NCBI GenBank assembly: GCA_023213395.1
Contig: CM041465.1
Span: 117,869,741-117,933,740 of the forward strand
DNA from: Cycas panzhihuaensis
Taxonomy: Eukaryota; Cycadophyta
DNA: 64,000 nt
Direction of reading: 5' to 3'
The translations under genes and the position numbers were made by a program. This document shows, in pieces, positions 45,200-59,293 of this stretch; position 1 is the stretch's first letter, and each line of letters opens with the position of its first letter. The notes beneath the pieces were generated by a model that worked only from the letters and a program-made list of their open reading frames with translations, had not been told where the DNA came from and did no database searches.

Positions 45200-48077
45200 C
45201 CTCTAATATAGCTCTCCAATGCAAATCTCCATTCATTGGAAAGTTGGTGTATATCACAAGTTTGACTGGCATGTTGATCCTTATTCTTTAATCATCTTTT
45301 AGGTCTTCAACCATTACACTAAAGTCCTCAATGGTCTTCCTAGCTCACAATAGAACACGAGATTGCAATCCATGCTTCTTCATATAATGGATCCTCATCA
45401 TCACTCCTACTAGGTCCTATTTCCATTTCAAATATAATTTTAGGTAAATAAACCTCTACACCTACTAAACCATGGCTTAGTAGAAAGGAAGAAATGAAGG
45501 ATAAAACTTATATCTAGATGACACCTTAGCATGATACATCAATAACTTATCAATTGACATTTAAACTAATCATAATACTTTCCCCTATAAATCACATTAT
45601 TTGTAAGCTTTATTTCAAACCTTATATAAATACACTCCAAACTCTTACAATCTTATTGTTGTAATCTGCGTTTAAGATGTCTTCACTCCAATGCACCTCA
45701 AATAACTAATGGAAGGATTCTAACCAATCCAATATATAATGGGGGATATTTCATAAACATACCTATTAAATAACTTTTACAATATCTTCTACCAAAGAAT
45801 ATGGGAGGTAAACTCTTACAATATACTAATGACCTCCACATCTACATCATGGTACCATTCTTCATCTACAACACAATCTAATGAGGGGTACACAGGACAA
45901 CTAACTCTTGTTTTATACCATGAAAAAGATAGAACTAATTTTAAGGCATTTGTTGTATACCACTTCATTCATACTTTAATTTCATCATAAACACACTAAC
46001 ATATCTACATCAAACTTGTTCAGATATGCACACTTATTAAACCAACATCTGATAGGTATAAACCTCATACTAACATCAATTCAACCACCCAAAGTATAAC
46101 GGTCCACCTCAAATTAATAACTACTTATATAAACATGCCATAATATTACAATTTTGAACCACATCACCTCATATATCTAATGTAAAAACACTAATATAAC
46201 TTAACAAAAACACCATTATATAATAAATAAACCACACCTTGTAATAATATGTGCAATGATACATACCACACAATAATGTTTGCTTCACGCTGTAGCTTGG
46301 TATCTCCATAAATCTTGTCCCTTCTAAAAATCAATGAACATACATTGATGTTGATAGATCACCCTTTAATCACCTTGCCCTCTTATCAATAAGTGATAAT
46401 TCATTACCTTAATAACTATCACCCATTAAACTCTCTCATGTAATCACATGCAAGAGAAAATATCATCACCTTATGTCACCAAACAATCACAAACAAAGTA
46501 TTTAAAGACACTTACTTTACCATCAAATCATCTCCTCACCATCATATCATGGCCTTATGCACACCTCATATATCATCGCCTCATGCATGCCATTAAATCA
46601 AAGTAAAAGCCATATGATATACTTTTTCCATATCAAATATTTAAAGAGTTTATATATACTCACCCACTTAGAATAAAAATATGCCTTATCACCACAAAAA
46701 TAAAGAGCTTCATAACTTTATAACAAAGGGCCTTCACGATATATATATATATATTAAATATAAAAACCTTTAAAAAATATTGATCAAATATGACGTGCTT
46801 CAACCTTTGAAAAATGATCAAATATTTGATATTATATCAAATATCAAATATAATTCAATAGCGTCTTCATAAAAAAGGTGATTGAAATCAATCAAATACA
46901 CCTCTATATAAAATGGTGATACTAATATATCAAATAGTGAAATCATTGGTGATTGAATAAATTGATAAAATAATATATTAATGACATAATCAAACTTTAT
47001 TAAAGGATGAAAAATATATGGGAAACCTACATATATCTTTTCATGGTGAAAAAAATTATCTATGGGTGACTTCATATAATATCAACAGGCATCTTTGATT
47101 TGATTAAATATATCAAATGTAGGTGATGTAAAATCATTATGTAATAACTAACAATAAAGATTAATAAGTGGGTAACATTTACCAAAGTATTCAAACAAGT
47201 GATGAGATTATATCGTTGGTGTAGGTGACTTGATAAATTTATCACATAGGCAAGAAACCTACATATATTTATCATTTAGTAAAATAATATATATCACGTA
47301 GGCTATTAAAAAATTAGAGAATACCTTGTATTTTACTACATCAGCTTTGCACATTTCTCTCTCATGGATTACAATCTTCATGCAGTGTGATCTACATTCT
47401 CCAAACTCTGCAGCTACATGAAATGCAACCTCCTCCAATGACTTCACTAAGCATCCCTCCACATAGTATGATCTGCATCCACTCTAAGGTTGAGAGTATG
47501 ACAATGGCATCTCAATTTACGATAACATCAGTGGTAATTTAAGATCAAACTCCTCTTTCCAGTATTCCTATAATCCCTTAATGTTAATCTATATAGGGTT
47601 AATTTCACTACTTCATCCTCAGGATCTATAAATATCTATGTCTCTTTGTATTTCAACCTTGAAAATGTACATATGCGCATATACCTACATCTCTCCTAGG
47701 TAGTAAAGATGGAAATGCAAATCATTTAGTAGTGAACTCAATGGAAACATAGGATAAACAAACTTGTCACCTTTAATAGGTTCAAAAGAAGTATCAATGA
47801 CTAGAAAATGAGTAACCAGGGCTTGCATATTAAAAAATAGAGGACACCATCATTTGCATAAATCAAAATAACTTCTACTCATCCACACACCTCTGTAGAC
47901 CATTGAAACCCTACAAAACAAATAACAAAAGGCTCCAAGATTTGCACATGATCATTGCACCTTCATGGATATTCTTTTGGTTATTGGATAACCTGATCCT
48001 CAAAGGGTAAGCTAACATGACTTGGTAACCAATGATTAAATGATCCACCTAACATATGCCTGATTGTACACTTCATT
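45200..48077 (-). other. element E interior without recognisable genes
   Basis: The long minus-strand interior has short frames (47462-47259, 47275-47072 and 47075-46818) that do not resemble gag or pol. The part at 46370-46600 holds ATGAGGTG and GATGATAT-type loose repeats like those of element D at 24900-26200. A short AT microsatellite lies at 46740-46756. Confidence 0.4.
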
Positions 48078-48089
48078 GCTCTGATACCA
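48078..48089 (-). other. element E primer binding site
   Basis: On the minus strand this is an exact TGGTATCAGAGC abutting the 5' LTR with no spacer. Confidence 0.9.
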
Positions 48090-48425
48090 TGCTAAGAAAC
48101 ACAAATATGCAAATATGATATAGAATCATTTATAAATATAATAGGCTCGAATAGAACATGCACATAGGACAGATAAATTTGATATGTGAACCTATTTAGA
48201 AAAAAAATCCACCACATAAATAATATAATTACACTTTTATAAATATATAGTATTATATTACAATGAACTTTGATTTATATTTATAGATCATAAGTTCCTC
48301 AAATCTTTAATATTTAGATTACATCTATCAACTCACATATATCACATATTTACATCAATTAATATCCATACAATATTATACCACTTTACATTAGTTAATA
48401 AGTGGTTATTAATACCACTCTAATA
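48090..48425 (-). repeat. element E 5' LTR
   Basis: It is 336 bp and partners 44246-44580. It shares, for example, ACATATTTACATCAATTAAT. Confidence 0.88.
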
Positions 48426-50338
48426 CCTTTTACTTAATCCACTTTTCACCCTTTAGGTATGTTCCATATATTTACATGTTGTTCCTTCTAGCTTAGGAAA
48501 CAAATATTTTTTATCTACAAACTTGCATCTATATGACACACAGGTGCCCTAAAAGAGGCTTTTGTTTATACTCTTCTTGCTTTAGATTTCTTTCACCCTT
48601 TAGATCTATTTTCAAGTCATGTTATTTGTCCTCCCCTACCATGACTTGTGTTTTAGTAATGACCACATTTGGGACTTTCTGGTAGGGTTTAGCATATTAT
48701 TCTACTTCCCTCTTCATTTTATTTGAGCCTCTTCCTTTAGGATGTGACTTTTAAGGTTTGTGGTCTACTTACATGAATATTATTTAGCTTATTTACCTAC
48801 TCTAGATTTGTAGTTCATTCATCTTTAAGATCTATCTTTACTTTTTGGTTTACCTCTTGTATATGATGATTGTCTCATCACCTCAGGGGTTTACCTTCTT
48901 TAGATCCACATTCTATAGTCTCATCACCTATTGAGCAATGTTAAGTGGAAAATCACTATACACTTGAGTGGTCTATGAACTCTTATCAAGTTTAATATTC
49001 TTATTAACTTAAGGATTTGTATTAAACTCAAGATCCATATCATGCCTATGCCCAAGTTTTAACCTAGGGGGTTGATTTATTTGAATAACTAATACTCTTC
49101 CAAGGTGAAGAAGATGTTATTTATCCTTATGCATTAGACCCAGTATACCAAAACCTAATAAGACCCCATTCATACTTCATCATGGTTGCTCAAACTTATG
49201 ACCCTTCAATTGATCCTAGGTCTTCATCCTAATCCTTTTTAGTTGATCAAACTCACTTAGGGGAGGAAGTCTCTGACTTGTCCCAAACCCCGAAGAGCTT
49301 GTTGAATACCATGGTAGCCCTTAGTGCTCACTATGAATAAACAACTTTAGATATAACTCTTACTTGGGCCCATCACTTATTTAAAATAAGCATTAGCCTA
49401 ACCCAACTTATTCTCCCATCCCAACTATAAGTAATCCCTCAATAGGAAGTTATTTAATAACCAACCATTTTATCATCATCTTTGACTATCCAAGCCCCAC
49501 TGATAGCATTATTATTAGTGCCCCCCACTTTTATGATAGGTCCTCTACCCATCTAATTTCCCTCTTAGTCTATTCCACTTATTTCTTAGGCAAGTGGCCT
49601 TCACTCATTCATCCCACAACTAATAGTTGCATGGTCAAACCCCATTCCTTCACCTATTCTACCTCATCCTATATTTCACCCTTTACTCAGACCAACAATT
49701 TCTTAGGGTATGAATTATCCTTCTCCATACCTTGTTCATCCAATTAGACCAACTCTTTAACCTGCCCACTTTACTTATGTTCCACTTGGGTATATGTCTC
49801 TTAGTAGTGGGGGTAAGGTAGGCCTTGACCCTAACCTACCTATGGTGTTAATCCCTTATATCTATATGGAGGAGCTCCTTAATTTATAGGCCCATATGGG
49901 TAAAATCTAATTTCATGCTATTCTCTCACCCCATTTCACCTTACCAAGATACATATATTGTAGGTCTATCCTAGTAGTCTCATCAAGTTATTTGGCCCTA
50001 ATCTACTCTAGCCTATGAAATCCTACCAGGTTGACATGATATGTGATTAATCCCTACACTTATGTAGTGGTTTCCTATTAAGATAGGGGCATCCCTAGCC
50101 TACTCCATATTATTAGACCTACTATAATGGGCTAGCCCCCTATAGTATGATCTAATACTAATACCCATATAGGCCTCAACCTACCTTACTATTTATTGAT
50201 CCATTATCTCAACTTAGGGCATGCCTCTTTATTGACTATCATACTAGCCCTTTCACTTTAGAGGCACTCTAAATAAACCTTCCATCCGACTAATCAAAAG
50301 TACCCAATTAAAGGGCATATCTTCTTAGGATCTAGGGG

Positions 50339-50831
50339 CCCATATCAAGGTATTCTCTGTGGCATGCATTGATTTTTATCCGTAGGACCATATTTTAATA
50401 AAATTATTTACTAGGTACCTTAAGGGGAATGGCCTAAACTGGTTTTGTCACCTACCTGCTCCTTCATATATTGCTTCTAGTTTTTTATGCATACTCTTGT
50501 AAACTACTTTGACATATTATATCCTTTTAGGAATAGGGTTAAAGCCCTTCTCTCTTTTATGTGAGGCTAGTATGAGTTCAATAAAGACTTTGTTCACAAT
50601 TTTTATGACCTATTATACTCATCTAAGGCCATGTTTCCTAAAGATTTAAAGGTGTATATCTTTATAAATACACTTGGTCCTAAAGTCTACATGAAAGTGC
50701 TCAAAATGGGCATGATTACATGCTATTTTGATATTGCAAAATGTCTATCTTTAGAATCCTTTAAGATTAAAGTAAGCCCCAAGAAGATCAACAAGATCCT
50801 ACCATGGCATAAGGTACCCCCAATACCATAA
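50339..50831 (+). pseudogene. Gypsy capsid (retrotransposon gag) remnant
   Basis: The frame includes HIKVFSVACIDFYP, then LFTRYLKGNGLNWFCHLPAP. The pattern L-x-x-SLKG-x-A-x-x-W-x-x-x-LP is the hallmark of the Gypsy gag core. It is followed by FVHNFYDL and an open stretch of 66 codons (50631-50828) with MFPKDLKVYIFINTLGPKVY. Frameshifts and stops are common. Intact capsid would assemble virus-like particles. Confidence 0.72.
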
Positions 50832-51884
50832 GATCTAAGGCCCTATCCATAGGCTTAAAGGCCTCTTATTAGAAACCCCAATAGGATAATGGATTCACTT
50901 ACTTCTATAGTTTGTTCATTTGAGTGAGTTGTGAGAGATCTTAAATTACAACCAACACAAAGCCAACAAGTACCTCTTATTCCTTTACAAGGGCCTTAAT
51001 AGGTTCATAAGTAATATAGACCCACCCTCAGAATAAGAATAGTAAACTTGTCCTTCCCTAAGAAGGAAAATACAAAACTCATTACAAGAAGAGGTAGTTC
51101 TCAATTTATAACCATTTCACTCATGATGATTCCCACTATTAGACTTTACATCCCAAGTTAGCATTACCATGGGATGCTTTAACAAAATCCAGATCCAAAC
51201 CTAATTTAAAGCAATCAGATTACAAGAACCCTTTACTTGATCATGAGGCTCAAAAGCCTTAAGCTCAGTAATAAGCTTAATGAGGAAGGGGAAGATCCAA
51301 ACTTTAAAAGTGACCACAATCCAATCTATCCTTAGAACTAACAAGAGAAAAAACCTTTCAATCCATAGACCAAGAGCCCATGGAAGTATCCCAACATAGT
51401 AATGGTAAGGATAAGAGAGTCATTCAAATGCTTAAGACCACTCAAGTCTTTTCCACCACTAGAGCATAGGCTACTAAGAAAGTTGAAGGAGCTTCCTCCT
51501 CATAATAACCACTTATTGAACCTCAACCTATAGAGATATCTATCTTTCCTAAGACTATTCCTATATACCTAGGGTAGTATGACCCAAGGAGGCCCTTTCC
51601 CTAACCCATAAGTAAGCGGAAGGCCTTCTTAATTATTGAGGAACTCTAAATAGTTTTTGTGGTTGTATCCATCATGGACATCCTACAAAGTTATCCTAAT
51701 CAAAGAAACTTGCTTATGGAATCCTTAAGGTATAAAAAGATCCCTATCCACATGGTCTATGTCAAATCCATAGGCTAACTAATCATCATATTTAATCTAA
51801 AGGACTAGTCTCCACAAAAGGAAAGAGAGTGCAATTACCAATTCCCCTTTGCAATTGCCATTGAGATATTAAACTATTCCTTAA

Positions 51885-52140
51885 ATATGATAATGGTTGG
51901 CAGCAGGTCCTTAGTTAATGTTATTTTTACTTGAATGCTTAAGAAATTGTGTATTAGGGACCTTAAGCCTATCCTTTGGAGATGTTAAGGGTATGATGAG
52001 AAAGGATCCCTTGGGAATAATTAAAATTCCCCTTAATCTTAAAGATAAAATGGTTCTCATAAAGATCATAATCATGGATATAGAAGTGGATTATAACCTT
52101 CTCTTAGGATGCCTCTAATTAGATCACATTGGGGTAGTTT
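51885..52140 (+). pseudogene. Gypsy aspartic protease remnant
   Basis: The first part reads VGSRSLVNVIF, where D-S/T-G-S-S would be expected, so the catalytic Asp is lost. MLKKLCIRDLKP follows. After a frameshift, DPLGIIKIPLNLKDK leads to IIIMDIEVDYNLLLG and LDHIGVV. The Y-N-L-L-L-G-(RPW) box is typical of this protease. The intact enzyme would cut the polyprotein in the particle. Confidence 0.75.
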
Positions 52141-53354
52141 GTTCTACCTTATAGAACTAACTACAGTTTATCATAATAGCTAGGTATGCATTAATACACA
52201 TGAAATTTCCCCTCCTAGTTCCTCCTAGAAGGCTATATAAGTAAATTTTGATGATGAGGCTAAAGAAATAGTCAAGCCCGACCCATGGTTTAAGTCCTTT
52301 TTTTAGGAACCAAGCCCCTAGATTAATTCAAATTCCTCTCATTTAGGACTTAGTATAACTTACTTTAATTTTATTAGCATGGGTAGCTATGGATACTTAG
52401 TTGTTTTTAACAACCCTAAGTCTAATCTAAAAGATGAGAGGCCTCCTTCATGCCATGTGGCCATGATCGCCTACACCCAAGGGGTTGTATCCCCCAAGGA
52501 TACTCCTCTTTTTGGTCCTTATCGAAGGTCCTTTCCATTAAAAAAACCCTAATAAGACCCTATGAAAAACCCTGAGACCACTCCATCATCTTCTTTAACT
52601 CATAAAGCCTCTCCTTTCTAGTGAGCTTAGCTTGTGTAATATTGATGCCAACTCATCCACACTTAGCACTCCAACTTTTGTGAGGAGATTATTGAGCTAC
52701 TATTCATAGTTCTACCCCCTCCTTAACCTATTCCATGACCCACCTATCCTATGGAAGCACCATTGGCAGTCACTTACTTAGAAAATATGTTCAAGGTTGT
52801 TGAAGCCCAAACCACCCAACCTTTTGACCTCTAAGTTATAGTTAGAAGTTTTAAAATTCATAAAGCATGTCTTGGTTCGCAATCCTATTGTGTTATCATA
52901 GTACTTAAATGGATTTAGAATAATGTCTCCTATAGGAGAGTTGAAGGACTCATCCCTCTCACGAGTCATAAATATAATTTATTGGGTTTAGGATTATCTT
53001 AATCCTATAGCCATGTAACTCAATCCATCCCAAAGTCTTTAAATCAATGACTTAGATATTAAGTTAGTTATATCTTCCTATATGATGAATCTATCATTTG
53101 CAATACCATTCCCATTTTCCCCTAATACATATGCAATAAGCCTCTTGATTTTGATCCTGAACTTAAGGATATTTGAGCTTCTATTCCCCAACTAGTACCT
53201 CTAGTTAGGTCACACTGCATCCATCATTGATGATACTATGATTTTGATTCTTTTGAATACTCTCTACATCTCTTCAAGTGGTAAGTAAATTACTACACTA
53301 ATCCCCCTCTCAAAGATCATGAACTCATAATTTAGGAGAAAGTAATACATAATA

Positions 53355-53700
53355 TGAAGTAATTCTAAATTGGATCTACTTATATAAGAATTAAAAAAAC
53401 TAAAATAAAAGCTAAATAGGCACAATTATCTTAGACATCAATTATGAAATAAAATTAGGATTAACCTAAAAATAAAACTTATAAAATGAGTTAGGGGTTT
53501 CCCCTATTTATAAGTGCTAATATGGCTCACTATTATAAAACCAACTTCAATAATAATATTAATTTAAAAAAATGCTAATTTCCTAATATAGAAATTGACT
53601 TTATATTAATGAAAAGTATCACTCCCTAATAATAATACTAATAATAAAACTAACTGCTAATAAAATAACAACTTCTCTTCAATAGAATAAGATTAATACA
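53355..53700 (-). repeat. element J 3' LTR
   Basis: It is 346 bp and shares AACTAAAATAAAAGCTAAAT and TTCCTAATAT with 61803-62148. Confidence 0.8.
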
Positions 53701-54762
53701 ATCCATTCCTCCTTTAAAAAATATGTTTTCCATGAAATTTTATAATTTGGTTGCTTAGAAGTCTAGAGCATGTATGTCCTTATGCATATATCTCTAAGCC
53801 TCCACATAATAGGTCTTAAATATCATAGGCTTTAGATTCCCTATTACCTCATTATCTCAAAGGAACCTATATATATCCTCTTCTTATTTGTAATATTACT
53901 CTATCTAGAACTACTTTTATAGGTGACTCTCTCATTGATTAATCCTCAAACTTATGCATTCTAGGATCTTATATCTTGGTTGCATATTGTCTCCATTTGT
54001 AGTTGTCCTTAAGGAAAATTTGAGGGATTATAATGAAAATATATGGAATATAGAAATTATATTAGAAAGGTAGATTTTAGAAATAATAGGTAGAAATGTA
54101 AAGGTGGGATTACATGTAAGGGACAATCAATATATTGGTTAAATTACATGAGGAGAGGTATGTGTGGTACACATTAAGGATAGGAAATTAAAAAACATAA
54201 GGCATAAATGATATAAATGAGTTATTTCAGGGGGTAAACTAAGGGGAAGTATATATAGGTAATGTGATATATGATTACTAGGTTGGATAAGAGGTAGACA
54301 AAAAGGATTTATAAGTGATTAAGGTCTTATTATATAGAATAAAGGGTAATTGAATCTAGATCTACTAGTGAATTTAGGATTTTAATAGAATAAGGAAAAC
54401 AAGTAGGGAATAAGGACTAGGCATTCCTTATGGGAAAAAGATTTTAGTAATGGTATATAGAGATAATTTGTAGAGTAATATAAAGGGTTAACAGAAAAAT
54501 AATATAGGTAGTGAAGGTTAGTTATGATTAGGGTAGGGTTGTAGAGGGGAAAAAGTTAATGCTTTATAAAAGGGGTGTATAATAATAGTATTAGAGATCA
54601 AAGGTTAGAAGACAAGGAATATAGGGGGTGGTAATAAAGATTCTTCCTAGGGAATATGGCATAAAAGGATATCTCAAGTAGAATAGGAATCTCACCTACT
54701 AAGAGTAGGGGACCAAGGGCTTCATGTCCTAATTTGTTTATAGAATTTTGTGATATAAGATA

Positions 54763-55054
54763 TGTAGAAATTAAGGAATATAGTAGAATATGATTATTTC
54801 ATGATTACTAAAAAATATTAACAAATCTCTAAATGGTAGGTGGTTTTGAAAAACACCAGTGTATTAAGCACCATTTATTTATAGGCCAAGAGGTGGGTGA
54901 GAATCTACCTCAATCAATACTTTTTTTAAAATTAAAATAATAAAATAATACTTACCTTTATCTAATGACAATTATAGTCAGTTAGAGTGGCTTTGTATAC
55001 TCCCAACATATTTACATAATCTTTAACATAAGATAATGAACATTATAACTAACA
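54763..55054 (-). repeat. element F 3' LTR
   Basis: On the minus strand it starts TGTTAGTTATAATG and ends TTTCTACA. AGATA lies just left. Confidence 0.9.
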
Positions 55055-55065
55055 TTCTCCCCCAT
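55055..55065 (-). other. element F polypurine tract
   Basis: On the minus strand ATGGGGGAGAA abuts the 3' LTR. Confidence 0.85.
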
Positions 55066-58000
55066 AATATTCATTATGTATAACTCTAAGCTTTTCTCTG
55101 AATTTATGGAACTTAAATTTTCTAAGTGCCTTTGTAAAGATGCTTATTGCTTGATCTTTTATACTGTCATAAACCAACTCTATTTCACTTACTTGGATGA
55201 GTTTCCAAATGAAATAATACTACATCTTAATATGTTTGGTTCTACCTTGGAAGACTAGATTATATGTTATTTGAATAGTACTTTCATTATCATACCAAAT
55301 CTTAGTAGGACCATTTTGTTCTAACTGGAGATCATATAGTAGTCTATGTAACCATACTGTTTCACATGTACCTGATATTACTACATTATACTCTACTTCT
55401 GCTATGGATAATGAAATAATATTCTACTTTTTGGAACTCCATGAAATAGCTCCTGAATATAAACTAAAGGTATATCTAGAAGTAGACTTTCTATCATCAA
55501 TGTCACCTACCCAATCAGAATTTGTATACCTAATCAATCTAAAATTTGCTAAAGGTTTGTAGTATAGTCCATAGTTTATCATACTCTTTAGATACCATAG
55601 AATATGCTTAACTACTTGCCAATGGGTAGATTTAGGATATTGTATAAATCTCAACACAACACTAACCACATGCATGATATCAGGTTGTATTAAATTCAAT
55701 TATATTAGGCTCCCAATCAACTGTATATATAATATAGGATCCATAAGTGTAGCATCATCAAGTTTGTATAGTTTGATACCAACTTCTATTAGTATGGATA
55801 AGTCCTTATAATCACTCATATTAAAATTTTAGAGTAAGTCTAACATATATTTCCTTTGAGAAATGAAGATACCATCATTATCTTGTCAAACTTCTAATCC
55901 TAGGAAGTAATGTATCAATCCCAAGTCTATCATTTTGAACTCTTTACACATATCATCCTTGAATTTTTTAGAGAGGTAGGAGTCATTTCCTATATAGATA
56001 CGATTATCAACATAAAGTCCCATAATTAATATAGAATCTCCTTCAATTTTAATGTATATATTCATATCTGATTAAGTTCTTTCAAATCCTTAGTCTCTAA
56101 AATATTTGTCTATCCTAGAGTACCATGCTCTAGGTGCTTGTTTAAACCATAAAGTACCTCTTTCAGTTTATACACTTTATTTTATTCCCTTCTAACTTTA
56201 AAAACTTTTGATTGTTTAACATAACTGTTCTCTTTAATGTAGCCATTAAGAAAAGTACATTTAACATTCATTTAGTGAATATCCTAACTCTTTTAGGCAA
56301 CTAGACTCGACATCATATAAATGGTCTCCATCCAAGTAATAGGAGCAAAAGTTTCACTATAATCTATTCCTTCTCTTTAGGTATATCCTTTGGCAATGAG
56401 TTTTGCTTTATATTTGTTACTGGATCCATCTGATTTGAATTTAGTCTTATAGAACCATTTAATTCTAATGGTTATTTTATTAGGCAGAAGGTCAACAAGT
56501 TTCCATGTATTATTTTTTACTATAGAATTATATTCTTGTTCTATAGCTTTCCTTCATTCATCATAAGTATCTACCTCTTCAAAAGTATGAGGCTCATAGA
56601 CAGCCATTACTTGACTCATAAGGGTGAAGTTAACTCAATATGAACAAGTAGATCTCCTATCAAAGTTGTTACTAAATATGTTATCTAAGTCATGACTTCT
56701 TTGACCCATTTAAAGACCCTTTGAGGTTGTGAGGAGGATCCCTTATCACTTAGCATTAATACACTAATATTTTACCTTGAATCATATCTAGGTGACATAT
56801 AGATGGACCTAGGAGATGAGTCAATGTTTACCATAACATTCTTGCCTTTATCTTGAATATAAGTTGAGTGATAGTAATCATCCTCTTTAAATACAACATC
56901 TCTACTAACCATTGTTTTTCTTTCTTTGGGGTCATATACATTATATGATTTGGACATATTACTATACCTAATAAATATGCACTTAGTACTATTATCATCA
57001 AGTTTAGTCCTCTTTTATTTAGAAACATGGACATAGGCTAGGCATCTAAAAATTTCAAGTGATGGATACTAGTTTTGTAACCAATCCATGCTTCTTTGGG
57101 TGTCATCCACCTAAGGGTCTTGGTGGTCCACCTATTGAGGAGGTAAACTATAGTGTCGATAGCTTCTACCCAAAACTCATATCCTAATTTCTTGTCTTTG
57201 AGCATGCACCTAACCATCTCAACTATGGTGCAATTTTTCCATTTCGTAACCCCATTTTGTTATGGAGTGTAAGAGTTTATGTATTGCCTTCTAATCCCAT
57301 GATATGTACAATAGGCATTAAATTTATTAGAAATATACTCTTCCCTATTATCTGATCTTAAGAAAAGTATCTTGTATCCAATTTACTTTTCCACAAAGGC
57401 TTTAAAGTCTACAAAGAATTGAAAAGCATCTGACTTAAATTTCAACAAATAAACCTATGTTTTCCTTGTGTAATCATCAATGAAGGTGATGAAATACTTA
57501 GTACTAGCTAGTGATGGGACATCCATTGGACTGCAAAGATTTGTATAGATTAAATAAAGTGGCCCTTTTTCTCTATAGCTTCCATCAAGAAAACTATTTC
57601 TATGTTGCTTCCCTATGAGGCAACCCTCACAAATATCTTTATTAGATTTGATTTGCGATAGCCCTTCAACCATATTTATTCTCTTAATAAGAGCTAAGTT
57701 TCCATAATTTAGGTGGTTTAACCTTTGTGCCACATGTCATTATCTAATTTGATTATTGTCTTTAATGCATAGTTATCTGAAGCAGTTAAAACTAACTTGA
57801 AAAGTCTATCTTTAGTCATCTTTCCTTTTATAACAATAACTTTATTCTTCCTCTTATATTTGATAGTTTATTCACCATTGTCAAATATAACTTTATAGTC
57901 TATTTCCATCATCTGTCCTACTAATATAAGAATTTTCCTTAAAGCTAGAAAATAGAGAACTTCATCAAGATATATGTTTTCACCTAAATCTACCATGATG

Positions 58001-59293
58001 ATAACTTTACCTCTTCTAGTAGATTCATATGATGTGTCATCACTAAACATGATTGAGTCCTTCCTAGTCTTGTAAATAGTTTTAAATATCTCTTCTTTAT
58101 AGGTCATATATGTAGTGTAACCAGAGTTTATATACTAATAATCTTCTACTTTTTCATGGGTAATAAATCTTCATAAGAATAGATGATTATTCTCTCTAGT
58201 TTTAACAACTGCATTAGCACTACCCCTTATAGGAAGGCCATTCTTAGAAATGCACCTATCCTCAGTATGGCTAAATTTATGGTAAAATATACAATAAATT
58301 AGATCCCTTCCTCTTTGGCTAAGACTCTTGATTCTAGGATTTCCTCTATCAATGGAGGATTTCCTTCTACTTTCCAAGTATAGACCTTGATTATCCCTAT
58401 ATGTATTACTTGAATGATTGAAGTTAGGCCTTTGAAAGTTAGTATGACCTTGGCAATTTTGACAAGACTGGTTTGCTTCTTGATATCTCTCTTGGATTTG
58501 ATATCTTTGTTGGCTAGGATATATTTGATTTGCTTCTTGATTTCTTTAGTGGGGAGATTGGTATCTAGGTTAACACTCTGATGTATCTCTTGTCTAGGAT
58601 TTCTATCTCTCCCCCTTGGGTATTAGTTCCTTAATCTTGAACTTTTAGCTTGATCCTTGCCTTAGTTACAAAAGCATATTCTAAGGATTTGTTTAAGCTT
58701 TTCCTCTCTTCAATAGCCATTAATATGGCACTCAACTACTTAATCTTCAACATACTTAGGTCTTTTGAGACTTCTATACTTGTTACTATCATTTCAAACC
58801 TTTTAGCTTTACCAACATATTTAAGTGTCCTTTAAATAACCCTTTGTCTAGTTAGGGTCTCACCAAGAGATCTCATTTGATTCATAAGGTCTTGAACATT
58901 TGTTATGAATTCATTAATAGACTCATTGGGCATTATCCTCAAGTTTTTAAATTTGATCCTTAATGTTTAGAGCTTAGATGAGGCTACACCTTCATAAATG
59001 AGCTACAATATGTCTCATGCCTCTTTAGACTTAGATGCCTCACTAACCCTTACAAAGATGTGGTCTTCTAGGGTATAAAAAATCAAGGCTAAAACTTCAT
59101 TATCCTTTTTTACACATTCTTTAAATGCTTATTTTTCTACTTTAGTTGTATTTTGACCAAGTTCTGTGTATTATGTCTTCACAATGTACCACATATCTTT
59201 AGCAATAAGGATGGGTCTTATCCTCCTACTCTAATTCAAAACATTCAATCCATCAAACTTGGGAATGATTATGTTATCAAAACTAGTAGCCAT
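55066..59293 (-). pseudogene. Copia gag-pol polyprotein of element F
   Basis: The start codon is at 59293, opening MATSFDNIIIPKFDGLN. The gag zinc knuckle lies at about 58240-58290 (YCIFYHKFSHTEDRC, with the second Cys lost). The integrase zinc region at about 57600-57730 has LNHLNYGNLALI and ICEGCLIGKQHR. The integrase core at 57300-57560 has YTNLCSPMD (Asn for the first Asp), FIDDYTRKT and RSDNREEY (the Glu region). RT at about 55750-56660 has YSETFAPITWME, NVKCTFLNGYIKE and YVDN in place of YVDD (56003-56014). RNase H at 55066-55690 has YTNSDWVGD and SIAEVEYNVV, and ends FTKAL. In-frame stops occur about every 50-100 codons, plus several frameshifts. Confidence 0.9.

Larger units (their letters stand above)
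44246..48425 (-). mobile_element. element E: Copia retrotransposon with internally deleted pol
   Basis: LTRs of 335-336 bp lie at 44246-44580 (3') and 48090-48425 (5'), with flanks CTTTT and CCTTT as an aged target duplication. An exact primer site follows the 5' LTR, and a purine run AAGAGGGGA (minus strand) precedes the 3' LTR. Only the last part of pol survives: an RT piece at about 44920-45170 joined to an RNase H end at 44600-44914. The rest of the interior is long non-coding sequence that in part resembles element D. E is inactive. Confidence 0.82.
48431..53349 (+). mobile_element. degenerate Ty3/Gypsy element (gag and protease recognisable)
   Basis: This C/T-rich plus-strand stretch encodes an eroded Gypsy polyprotein: a Pro/Tyr/Ser-rich N-terminal part (about 49300-50280), a capsid core (50339-50831) and an aspartic protease (51885-52140). 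Linker follows, and no RT was found before element J begins. No LTR or primer site was located, so the ends are undefined. It is the same family as the minus-strand remains at 9551-14470. Long gag-protease regions with Pro-rich N-termini are seen in several large plant Gypsy lineages, but I cannot name the lineage. Confidence 0.6.

Noticed and set aside
46818-47462. Consecutive minus-strand ORFs in element E
   Set aside because: They show no gag or pol motif and their content is low-complexity Ile/Tyr/His/Leu. They are treated as non-coding interior.
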